The translations under genes were made by a program, and so were the position numbers. From assembly GCA_003439945.1 (NCBI GenBank), contig QVRM01002040.1, positions 174,001-238,000 on the forward strand: a stretch of DNA of 64,000 bases, given 5' to 3'. The DNA is from Dermanyssus gallinae. Taxonomy: Eukaryota > Arthropoda > Arachnida > Mesostigmata > Dermanyssidae. A model generated the notes under the pieces. The model saw nothing but the letters and a program-made list of their open reading frames with translations, had not been told where the DNA came from and searched no databases. Below are positions 1-10,098 of the stretch, one piece after another; position 1 is the stretch's first letter, and the number at the start of each line of letters is the position of its first letter.

Positions 1-330
1 TAGACGTGACAAAAATTATGTTCTCCTGAAACACACTTTTTTTAATACGAGGTTTTGGGAATGCTTGATGCACATGTACCATTGGCAACTAGTGCTAAGT
101 AACCTATCTCTACGTCACAGATTTCCTGCTTTGTCAGCATCAACTTTGTTTCGTTGGACGCTTCATTAAATGCGTCTTGGATGCTCACGTCTGCATATTT
201 ATACGAGCGTCGTTATATCATGTCGCTGGGAATGCATCTACGGTAAGGCCATGAGTATCATCACTAACTTAACAACGGTTTTGCCTATTTTTGTATGCTA
301 TTCTTGCAAATGGTTCTGTTGCGATTACAG
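1..330 (+). other. THOC5 intron fragment at window edge
   Basis: This stretch precedes the first THOC5 exon I can defend. It ends in a pyrimidine-containing tract and an AG acceptor at 329-330. An exon-like piece near 207-246 ends in a good donor (GTAAGG) with the phase needed to join 331, but its reading frame shows no clear similarity to THOC5, so I leave it out. Confidence 0.5.
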
Positions 331-2222
331 GCATGACACTGCAGCGAACTCAGCCTGAGCATGCGAACGCTGCGTTCCTCTGTCGGCCACTGTACGTGGT
401 CTATGTTGAAGCCGTCGCTTTTCAGGAAGTGAATCCCAATCTTGTGGCATCCGTCAGCATCGACGGCGAGCCTGACGAGGCCAAAAAGGTACACCGCTCT
501 TAGTAGTTGGTGGTTTTGATAACTTTTTGGTAATTTTTTGTATATACAAATTGACTAGTGAACCCAAATTTTTAATTTATAATATTAAGTGTATACGGCT
601 TGCTGCTGTTAACTTATGGTCATGGACACTAAAACTGAAATGCACTGTTTTTGTTGTAAAATGTTACTTATCTAGTTCTGTCTTACAGGAAGGCATCGAT
701 GATAAGCTCTTGTACGCCGCTTCTAGGCAGCATTGTTGCTCGACGGTGCCTTATCTCATTATAATTATTATAGCATGTTGAACGTGACTACTTTTTTTGC
801 ACGAATGCATTTTTCTAAACTACTGTGCGCGTTAAGCATAGAAACTTATTTCGTACTCCATTATCCAACAGGTGCTGGCCAAGATTCAGGCGACAGGAGG
901 CGCCGACGAGGATTCCGACTCGGATGGCGACGACCTCATCGGCCAGCTGCACTCGACGAAGAGAAGGAAACGCAAGTCACGCACTGTCTCAAGAGGCGGC
1001 GCTAGAGCCAACACCGACGCACAGAACCAATTAATGTCCTTTTTGCGGCCGTTTCCGCTGTCCGTGACTATCACTTTGAAGACTAGCGCCAATGAGCACT
1101 TTCCGATCAGGTTCGTAGCTGCTGAGCGAATTAGCCAACACAAACGAGAGTGTATGGGCGCCGAGTTCTACATCTAATGTCCGGTGAACTAGCTTGTTAA
1201 CTGGCATTGTAATTTATTTATATAACTTGTTGATGTTAGCACTTTGGAGTAAACAATTGTCTCCGCGTGGACGTGTAGTCACGGGTATATTATTACTGGC
1301 ATTGTTATTATTAGTATTGTTATCAGTCTGGCGTTTGGGGCACAGATGCACTCAATCTGACAAAAGAGCTTGGAAAGAAGCTCTTCCAGGCCACAGCGGA
1401 GCCACGCGGATCGACCGCGTTCCTCCGACAGGGAGTGTCATAGGAGCTACAGAGAGGCAACGCCAAGATGATGTTGAGTGGTCACCGACACTCAAGCAAT
1501 AGGAATATATAAGCAATATTGTAGATGTTATATAAGTAATATATTAGTAATTGTGATACATGTACATATTGATAAAATAAACCCTTGTTCAAAAAACATT
1601 ATTATTCTTAATATTATTATTATTTCATCGTCATGATTAGTATTATTCCCTATGTATAGCTGCACTGGATATATTGTCGGTATTATTGTGAAATTCTTTT
1701 GTATGAAATGAAGCTCTCTCTGTCCCTGTTGTGTCGTTTCTGTTTTGCCAACTTATATTTCCTCGCCCATCTCTTATTCGTCCGTCCGCTTTCTTGTTAT
1801 TTTTCTTGACAGGTTCTCATACGTAACGGCGTTAAAGGTGGTTTGTTGTAAACTGGATGCAGAACATATATCAGAGATCGACACCGTTCTCGACAATGTC
1901 TGTCCCGGTGATAATGGACTCACCTCACCCAATCCAACGACGTTCTACTTGCTGGCCAAAAACGGGTAAGTGCAGAGAGGTTTCACCAACGTATATATAA
2001 ACATATGTACATACATATATATAATGTCTTCCAAATGTAGTCCGATATGCGTGTGCTTATCATGTGTTCAGTTCAACTGTGCTACTGTGCTCGAAGGAGC
2101 ACTGGCAGTCTCGGAGTGGATATACTTGTGTGTGTATGTATATACGTATATATATACGATTACCGCTCGCTAAAGTAGGCATCGTAGTATAAAATAGCAT
2201 TTGTGTAATTATCTAATGTGTG

Positions 2223-2320
<98 letters not shown>

Positions 2321-5300
2321 CATTACTAAATGTGCGTTACATAAAGTACTTTGAACTCGAAGTGAACGCTGGGAGCTATATCCAGTGTGCCACGATTTTA
2401 CGAAATGTTTCTCAATATCATATGTGGTTTAGTGGTAGAATATCATATTTTGAATGAATTAAACGGAAACATTTGTTATGTAACTATGCAATAACATTGT
2501 CATCTATAATTCGAAAAGAAAGTAAAGTTTTAAAGCGTGCTGTGCGAGCCACGTATTCTGGGTCATCATAAGTGATTTAACAAGCGTGTCCACGGGTCCG
2601 AAATGTTGTCGAATGTTTCTTGTCGCAGCTTTGCAATTATATATATTATAATATATAATAATTATAATCTAATAATATAAGAAAATGTATCTTTTTTTAA
2701 GTAATGACTTAATTTTTTTTGTATCTATATTATAGGTAGAGCTCTGTATTTGTTATGTAATGTGGCTTTCCACTGGCTTGGCTAAACAAGATACGAATGT
2801 ACGTATATATGCATGTCTTGATTTTGAACCACATCTATAGCGAGCCTTAGTCGGACCTACAGGGAGATTTAGCTTTTTGTGGATGAGTTTGAAACCCCTA
2901 ACTATACGATCATACTATGAATGAGTGAGTGACTTCGCCAGTTACACATTGATTCATATCGGTCTCGAATATTTACACTCAATGTTTGTTAATGGGAGGT
3001 TTCTGGAATGCATAATGCACCTGCTTCAGCGGCAGCCAGCAGCGACTATTGTGCTGAAGGCTCTAGGTCACTCGTGTTGTCAACGTTAGTTTGAAACCAA
3101 TCCTGCTAACATTAAGAGACATCAATCACCTCGGTTTGACATACACTATTGCGAAAGCACTTTCTTATGTATTTCTAGTACATTCTCAACCTGACCTATT
3201 TGGCGTTAAAGCAGCTGCCTGTTGCTGCTGCTTTAAAGAATAACCTGTTTTAACCGCATTCTTCTTCATGCTCTGTCGTCATCTATCTTTGTTATACTTC
3301 AGCGTGGACAATCTCGAGCGCGCTCTATCGTTGTGCAACCTAGGCAGGCCATATCTCTGGGCACAGTGGCTAGCTGGCCTCGACTATCTGACGACAGTTG
3401 TTTCAACCTCGGTCGGATCCGTGTCGACGCCGCATTCCCACAACGCGAACAGCCCTTCCGGCGAACTTAGCCGGCAACATTTCGAGCGAATTCTTCGGCT
3501 CATCGCCGAACGGCTATCGACGCGCGTGGCGCTCAGTCAACAGGTTGCACAGCTCGCAGAAGGCCAGCTGTTTATCGACCCCGTGAATAATCGATTTCCT
3601 CGCAAAGTGACCAGTCGACTGGCGAAATTCGCCAAGATCACCGCCGAGGAGGCTATGGTAGGTGTTCAGGGCTGTTGTCAATACAATATATGTATATATA
3701 TAACAAAAGAGAGAGATACCTACACTCCCGCCGCCCGCGAAGGTTACGCGCGGACATAATGCGGGAGTGCCCGCCAGCCCGAATAGACAGGCCAGCGGAT
3801 CCCCCACCCTCCCCCCTATCGAGGTTCGGAATGGAGGTATCACACTACTCCGCCCTACCGATTAGACGCGATCACCTCGCGATTCCGCGTTACACCCCAG
3901 AATATACTCACCCCCCCGAAGGGTGGCTCGACCACTCCAGAGCAGGGGTTTCCCGCTGCTACCGAAGCAACAGCGGAGCCAGATGGTCCTCTCGACAGGC
4001 GGTCTGCGTTCATGTGGCTAACTCGCTCTCATTGTGCCTATTAAGCCAAGGCAGCAGGCGTCCCAGACGGTACTCCCAGGTTGCTAAAGCCCGGGGCATT
4101 AACCGTCCGGCCCGGGTTTCATGTGCAGCACACTTCCCCCGTACAATCGTAGTGGCCATAACAGCCCTCTAATGAGCCACGACAGAATGACAATATCAAT
4201 TCGTTGCCACTCAATCTATATCGTATGCCTCGCCACCCGCGCCAACAAAAGTGACCTCGGGAGAGTTATTATTGGGAGTTTGCACCGTCTGACTAACTTT
4301 CATGGGGGCGCGTGAAGGTCCCCGCAGCACGCGGAAGTCGCGCGCCAGCAGACCACGCCGGAAAGAGAGTCATAGTTACTCCCACTATATATATATATAT
4401 ATATATAGAATGGCAACTAACGGCACTGTCGTCGAAATTGACCTAGCGGATAGTGGCCCAGTGACGTCTCCAGCTACAGTAACAACAACACTGATAGCTA
4501 GCCCCCAACAGAAGAAGGCAGTCGACGATTACACTTTGTTGTGGTTTGGGAACGACGAGACAGCAACATAGAAGATCGAATCAAGAGCGGCTTTAAAGTT
4601 GCTTACGCAAATCATCATAGTTTATTTATTGATCTCAAACAGAGTTACACGCAAAGTGGTGATGCTGTGCTCTGTCTGGTGCTGCAAGACGACGATTGCG
4701 CAGACGGTAGCAGACATTAATTCAGGCCAAAGAAAAGCCTGTTCTGTCCCTGGGGCAGGAATGTTCCCTATGAAGGAATGGTTATGGATAGTTTTATCGC
4801 GCCTGCCGGTCTAAGTCGCCGTAAATGACTGATCAGTTTTAGAACTGCAATTGTAGAGGCAAGTGTAAATTTGTGAGTGTTTCTCGGGAATTTTAACGAA
4901 ATTGTTTAGGGGCAATAGATCTCGCACGTCATCATATGTTTAAGTTGGTTGACATGGTACTTCTTACGCAGACATTTCAACGGGCATGGTTGTTTTATCT
5001 GCGGGGGAACGGCGAAGAGCTGTAAGTCGTTTTTTTTTTTTATCTACTTACATAAACGCTCACTACCTCAAATGCGTTAGAAAGATGGTGGTACTCTGCA
5101 TTGGGAGGGCAAGCGTTTTTGTATTCTACTTCCCACCCACATTCGATTCTGCAGAGGTTGCTGATACGATTAGCTTTGGACTTTCAGGATTAACTTGACC
5201 ATGCCAACAGCTGTCAGTGTGGACCTTAGTGCTAGAGTCGATTATTGGGCTAACGATGACAAAAACAAGGTGCTTTTTCAATTGATGAAAAATATTGGCC

Positions 5301-6837
5301 TGGGATGTCCGAACTGCAAGGCATATTTAAATCGCAATGAAAGCAACGCTATCGATCTTTTATTTCACAACTTTGTCAGTCTTTATCGATGTTTTCTGTA
5401 TTGGGCAAGGTCGACACAACCTGCCGCGTTCAGATAATCTGTGACATCGATACTTGTGATCTGCTGCAGAGGACGCTGAGAAGTACAGTGAAGTGGAAAA
5501 GATCATGGCAACGTATATAACGTTTGCGGCTTTCTTCGTCTATTACATCGCCCACAGTAAAGTGCTCAGGTTTTTGCGTCAAGCTAGAGAAATAGCACCA
5601 GCATCACTACAAGCCAGGCGAAAGCCTTCTCTACTTTGATTCTAGAATAACCTATTTGGACTCCGTTAGGCACATAAAAAGCAATATGCGGAACGGAAAG
5701 AACGACGGCTGGCTTGAAAGACCAGACCTCCAGCGTATATTGTGTAAGCTTGTAGAGTGATGAACTACCCTCTAAGTGACGGAGACGTAGAAGGTCTAAC
5801 TGGTCTTCCGTTCAATCGACGATGAGAACACCTTATTGGTAGATTGTGAGCGTTGTATATTGGATTATTATTAAGCTGCATGTGGGAACTCCGCAGGGGG
5901 ACCTGCGTTTACCTTCTCCTTGCTGACCTTGTTGTTCACAACACATAAACGAAACAATACGGAGGGGCTTGTCTCTCTATGAGATTTTTCTCAGAAGCGA
6001 GATTGCTCCGGGTTTCTTGAGCGATGTTTTTTTTATATGAAGCGAGTGCATTGTGTTCTATCCGAGCAAGGAGCAGCTTTGTGTGTTTCATGCCAGGCAT
6101 CCACAGCTATAAAAACGACCCGACTAAAGCTGAAGATGCCGCATACAATGCCCTATGAAAGTTTTAGTTCTGAGTGGAAGCTAAGTCGAACAGACCAGAC
6201 GGGAGGTCGGGAATGTTAACGTATTCAATGCTTTGGTGCTACATATTACCAGGCATGCACTAGGTACATAGTGCATGATTCTCATTGTTATTCTCAAGCA
6301 CCAACTTTCATGAAGAGTACCAGTTGTGCTCCTACCAGTGTTGTCTACAGAGATGTGATTGACAGTGTTTTTCCCTAATGCTAAAAATCGAGAGGAAAGA
6401 ACGAAAAAAAATAAGTAAGGGGCTTAATAGATTTCCCAGACTTTCATGTTGCTTAAAAAGCATTTATTGTTATTGAGTTTTGTACTCGATTTCTAGGATT
6501 AGCCAATATTGGTGGTACTTGAACAGCCTTGCCTTGCGCAGTAAGCCACACAAATGTTTGATATGCTTTGCGGACAAGTTATAATCCCTGCAGCATTTCG
6601 TACTCTTTGTGTAAATATAATGATGCTAAAAGTGATTGCGCGGATAATTGTGATGCATAATCACTTGTGTTTTTCAGATGCGTATTGGGTTTAGTGCAAG
6701 GACAGACACTATCAAGGAGATGATGCCGATGGAATCGTTGTTCTTCGATGCGGCAATCGTTAAGGACGGAAGTGAGTCTACTTTAAATAGAAAAATATTA
6801 AGCTGGAGAGTGTTCCACGATGACCTACTGGTCTTGG

Positions 6838-6876
<39 letters not shown>

Positions 6877-7301
6877 AAAATTAGAAAAACTGTATATGTA
6901 ATAGTTGCGCCGTGTATGTGCTCGCGAATTGCTTATCGTCAGGGTTGCTGACTGCGCTGGTCGCGGTGCCTCAGTCGTATCCACAAGAGGCGCCCTTTTG
7001 GTTCTTCTCATTCGAGGGCGCCTCGTCACTCGTGGACGCCGGCCTCCGCGACCTCGAACGCACCGTAAACTGCTTTGGCATCCTAGGCGGGACGTCTCCC
7101 TCTCTGGCCGGTTCAACAACTGACACCGAAGGAGTATCGCAGCTACTCAGTCTGCAGGCGATGCAGGCGCTCGTCGCTTTTGAGGTCATGCTCGACGTTA
7201 ACCAGCTTCGAGTTGTGCGAAAAGCCTGGTAAGTATCCATCATAACGCGATGCAGCGTTACCTACTGTTCCTTTCCTGTTTTGACTGTTTGCATGTCCTC
7301 T

Positions 7302-7339
<38 letters not shown>

Positions 7340-8151
7340 CAGGGTCTCCGAGAAATATTTCGGAAGCGATGTAAGGAATTGTAGAGCTCGTTAAAGCAAA
7401 AAAAAATTTCCAATGGAACATAGTCTTTGAGAAGTCTTGTTTCGGAGTAAGAGTGAAATTACTACAATTTGTGACACTGGTGTTTTTGCCTGACATAGGA
7501 GCATAAAATGCGCAATTGCGAGACAAGCAGTTCTCTTATACAGAAACTAAGTACACCGTACTTCCGAAAAACATATAACGCTGGCCAGAAGATGCGACAT
7601 GGTCGCTTAGAACAGAATTCGCAAAAATCAATTGCGGAAGTGAACGTCGCCACACAGTCATTTTACATGCACTTAATCTGGACAGCCCGCCGAAGAATCG
7701 TAATTACTCCGCAACCACAGCCACTATTATTCGTATTGCCATAAGTTTGGTACCAACATGATCGTCATGAAATGTGCGTTTGCGTGGATGTGTTAGTTCT
7801 GAGAGGTCCTAAGGTAAAGATATTGAGGTGTTTGGCGTGAAAGCTAATAAACAACTTAATTTTTCGCGAATTCTATTCTAAGCGACCAGCATCTTCTGAC
7901 CGGCGTCATATGTTCTTCGGAAGACACAGTTTTCTCACGACGGTTAGCTTAGTTTCTGTATAGGAGGGCTGGTTGTCTCGCAATTGCACATTTTGTGCTC
8001 CATTGTCGGGCAAAAACACCAGTGTCACAAATTGTAGTAATTTCACTCTCACTCCGAAACAAGACTTCTCAGAAACCATGTTTCATTAGAAAAATGTTTG
8101 CCTTAACGAGCTCTACAGTTATTTATATCGCTTTCGAAATATTTCTGGGAG

Positions 8152-8215
<64 letters not shown>

Positions 8216-8740
8216 GTTAACGTAAGACTTTAAGAAAGATTTATGACTTTCTCCAATCTGCTATTTGCTTTTCGCTACGCAAGCTAGTGAAGTGTCCTCC
8301 GTTGCGCGAGAATTTTCCGAACACGCCGATATGATTGGTTTCTTCATGCGTTGACTGGTTCTCCCGCAAACGTAGATTTTGCACAACTATGTAGGAGAAA
8401 AAGGCAGAATAACTACTTTTATAAATTTCACCCTCTCTCCTAAACAAGACGTTTCCGCGTCCTCCCTCTATTAGGGAAAATCATGCTCTTGCCGAGTTCT
8501 ACCAAAACTCGAAATAAGCACATAACGATATGAATGACCTTATATATATGTATAATAATATTCACACAAATCCACAATTCACAAACATTTCATTCACAAA
8601 ACTATTCATTTATTTATACGTTTCACAAAGCTTTATAGGGAAAATTACTTAACTAACTAACTGATCTCGTTTGCAGCGGAAAAGATCGTTCGAAGCCGTT
8701 TAACTACGAACCATCGGTTGGTATCTTTACGCCAAACTAA
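331..8740 (+). CDS. THOC5: THO complex subunit 5 (THOC5), C-terminal seven exons
   Basis: THOC5 is a nuclear THO/TREX subunit that couples transcription to mRNA export. Exons: 331-488, 872-1110, 1813-1965, 3303-3657, 6678-6771, 6943-7228, 8677-8740 (TAA at 8738). All junctions are GT..AG and the phases agree, giving about 449 residues of the C-terminal part. Landmarks shared with animal THOC5, in order: RPLYVVYVEAVAF, the acidic DEDSDSDGDD run followed by KRRKRK (like the ESDSDAEEE/KRRR segment), VCPGDNG..TPNP-like block, RPYLWAQWLAGL, FPRKVTSRLAKF, then a conserved tail with KPFNYEPSVGIF. The 5' exons lie outside the window. Intron 4 (3658-6677) and intron 6 (7229-8676) are swollen by inserted sequence. 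A potential exon at 689 onward does not fit the phase and is left out. Identification rests on remembered family sequence. Confidence 0.88.
2226..2317. repeat. (TA)n microsatellite, about 92 bp
   Basis: Uninterrupted alternating TA in THOC5 intron 3. Open frames through it (IYIYIY) are artefacts of the repeat. Confidence 0.97.
2318..3302 (+). other. rest of THOC5 intron 3
   Basis: AT-rich intron sequence up to the acceptor at 3301-3302. I see no coding signal or recognisable repeat here. Confidence 0.6.
3715..4385. other. GC-rich insertion of unknown type in THOC5 intron 4
   Basis: Composition changes sharply from AT-rich intron to GC-rich sequence and back at a (TA)n tract (4386-4407). The block has long open frames on both strands but none looks like a known protein. 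It could be the 5' part or UTR of a retrotransposon, or a large SINE. No terminal repeats were found by eye. Confidence 0.4.
4409..5640 (+). other. exon-like segments of unknown origin in THOC5 intron 4
   Basis: Three + strand pieces look more coding than their surroundings: 4410-4571 (53 codons from an ATG, serine/threonine-rich), 5201-5437 (79 codons from an ATG, with a CPNC pair), and about 5470-5638 (acidic start, then a hydrophobic AAFFVYYIA stretch that could span a membrane, stop TGA). The third follows a CAG/GAG acceptor-like site. I do not recognise any of them. They could be a decayed nested gene or transposon remains. None fits into THOC5, because exons 3303-3657 and 6678-6771 join in phase 0 with continuous homology. 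Confidence 0.25.
6840..6872. repeat. (TA)n microsatellite in THOC5 intron 5
   Basis: Short TA tract 70 bp upstream of the acceptor of exon 6. The decayed THOC5 copy has a longer TA tract at the matching place (18281-18344). Confidence 0.9.
7340..8155. mobile_element. fold-back DNA transposon, family 1 (long terminal inverted repeats)
   Basis: The left end (CAGGGTCTCC.AGAAATATTT) and the reverse complement of the right end match with scattered mismatches. The two arms stay alignable for about 300 bp each (7340-7640 and 7860-8155), leaving a centre of about 200 bp. Both ends abut (TA)n, consistent with a TA target site as used by Tc1/mariner elements. No complete transposase is encoded. The arms match the sequence around a transposase remnant at 15070-15480, the likely source family. 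The element lies in THOC5 intron 6 and is missing from the THOC5 pseudogene. Confidence 0.75.
8156..8212. repeat. (TA)n microsatellite between two fold-back elements
   Basis: TA tract between the right end of the family 1 element and the family 2 arm; family 1 may have inserted in it. Confidence 0.9.
8214..8541. mobile_element. single arm of fold-back transposon, family 2
   Basis: About 330 bp matching, in the same orientation, the right arm of the 46808-47897 element. It shares the blocks around TTTTCGCTACGCAAGCTA, CGTTGACTGGTTCTCCCGCA and GCCGAGTTCTACCAAA. It ends at a TA run. The left arm is absent, so this is a truncated copy or the remainder after the family 1 insertion. Confidence 0.65.
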
Positions 8741-8825
8741 AGCTAGCGGGAAGTTCCGCTGTTCCGCCAGTCTTTATTACATCAGTGATATATATCACTA
8801 TATATCACTACATTAGTGATTTGCA

Positions 8826-8831
8826 AATAAA
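8826..8831 (+). promoter_or_regulatory. THOC5 polyadenylation signal AATAAA
   Basis: Canonical hexamer about 85 nt after the THOC5 stop codon. The same hexamer and flanks survive in the pseudogene copy near 19330, which supports the 3' end. Confidence 0.6.
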
Positions 8832-8957
8832 TATGTACACGTATACGTTGTTTCATTTTGTAGACAAACATGAGTTTTCCTTTCTTGTCGTCTTATCAGA
8901 ACCCTAGCTGATCGGGCGACACAAGCACTTGGTTACTATATGTACTGTACACAGCTA

Positions 8958-9984
8958 TTAGGTAAGTCAAAAAGTTCGTCGGCTTTCTGGACCACATTTT
9001 TGAAATTCCCGCGCTCTGCAGCAGGGCCGCCTGAGAGTGCGGCTGGGTGTTTACATTCAGGAGCAGACCCGTGGCGGCGCGACGGTATACTGGTTCCAAC
9101 TTTACCGTTTCGTTTGCGGAATTGGCAGCTGTTTGCAATGGAGGACAAAAATACGCATTTTCGACACATTATGTTGTTCTCCTACCGTGAAGGCATAAGT
9201 GCAGCGCAAACAACCCGGAGGATATGTGCAGTCTACGGCGAAAACGCAGTACACAAATCCACAGTCGAAAAACGATTCGCCCGTTTTAAACCTGGAAACT
9301 TCAATCTCGAAGATGAACCGAGGTCAGCCCATGTTGTGGAGACCGACGAAGTCTGGTTACTTCGAACCCAGGTTTGACCATAAAAGAAATTGAAGATGTA
9401 ACGGGAGTCTCTCACGGAACCGTTTGGAATCGCCTCTATGATGCAGGTTTCTCGTGCAAGCGGAATATCTGGCTACCACACGACCTCAATGATAGGCAGC
9501 TTGAAGGGCGAGTCGATACCTGTCACGCACTCCTCCGGAAGAACTCGAATGAGCCATTTCTGAGGAGATTGATAACCGGCGATGAAAAATGGATACTCTA
9601 CAGAAACGTAACACAGAAAAGAAGTTGGGTCCCCAGAGGTTCTCAGGCCGAAAAAATTGGCGGAGTTTGACTGGGATGTGCTGCCGCACCCAGCTTATAG
9701 TCCCGACCTCGCACCATCTGATTATCACTTGTTCAGGTCTCTCCAGAACTCCCTTGATGGCACAACATTTAAATCTTTGGAGGCTATAAAAAATCACCTC
9801 ACTCAGTATTTCGACGAGAAGGACAAGACGTTCTGGGAGAAAGGAATCATGGATCTACCGAGGAGACGGGCGAAGGTTATCGAACAAAACGGTCAAAATA
9901 TCATTGAATAAAAATACTGTTGTCTGCATAAATAAGGCTCTTTAAAATCAGGTAAAAAGCCGACGAACTTTTTGACTTACCTAA
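8958..9984 (+). mobile_element. mariner element, internally deleted
   Basis: Near-perfect terminal inverted repeats (TTAGGTAAGTCAAAAAGTTC) bound 1,027 bp, flanked by TA on both sides as target duplication. The transposase reads on the + strand from about 9139 (MEDKNTHFRHIML). It shifts frame near 9370 and again near 9655. The first catalytic region (GDEKW) and the last (YSPDLAPSDYHLF) are present. The middle block with the second aspartate (the HDNA-type motif) is deleted, so the copy cannot encode active transposase. The intact ends suggest it could have been moved by an active relative. It sits just past the THOC5 3' end. Confidence 0.9.
9139..9911 (+). pseudogene. mariner transposase pseudogene
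   Basis: Three frame-shifted pieces: an N-terminal helix-turn-helix part (about 9139-9375), a middle part (9374-9670) with GDEKW, and a C-terminal part (9657-9911) with YSPDLAPSDYHLF ending at a stop. The break at 9655-9665 removes the region between the first and third catalytic residues. The motifs are those of DD34D mariner transposases. The closest subgroup is perhaps irritans-like, which I am not sure of. Confidence 0.85.
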
Positions 9985-10098
9985 TATGTCTACATTAGAC
10001 AACATATTTCACGAGTGTCCGTGCACGAAATATATTTTAATTAATTTATTAATCACCTTTGTTAGGTTTATAGTCAAATATTATACATAAAAACACGG

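Noticed and set aside
689..781. Extra THOC5 exon after the CAG at 686-688
   Set aside because: Exons 331-488 and 872-1110 join in phase 0 with matching homology, and the extra piece has no THOC5 similarity.
2218..2457. Open frames through (TA)n tracts giving IYIYIY proteins, here and in some 20 other places
   Set aside because: A TA repeat has no stop codon in its tyrosine-isoleucine frame, so open frames are automatic.
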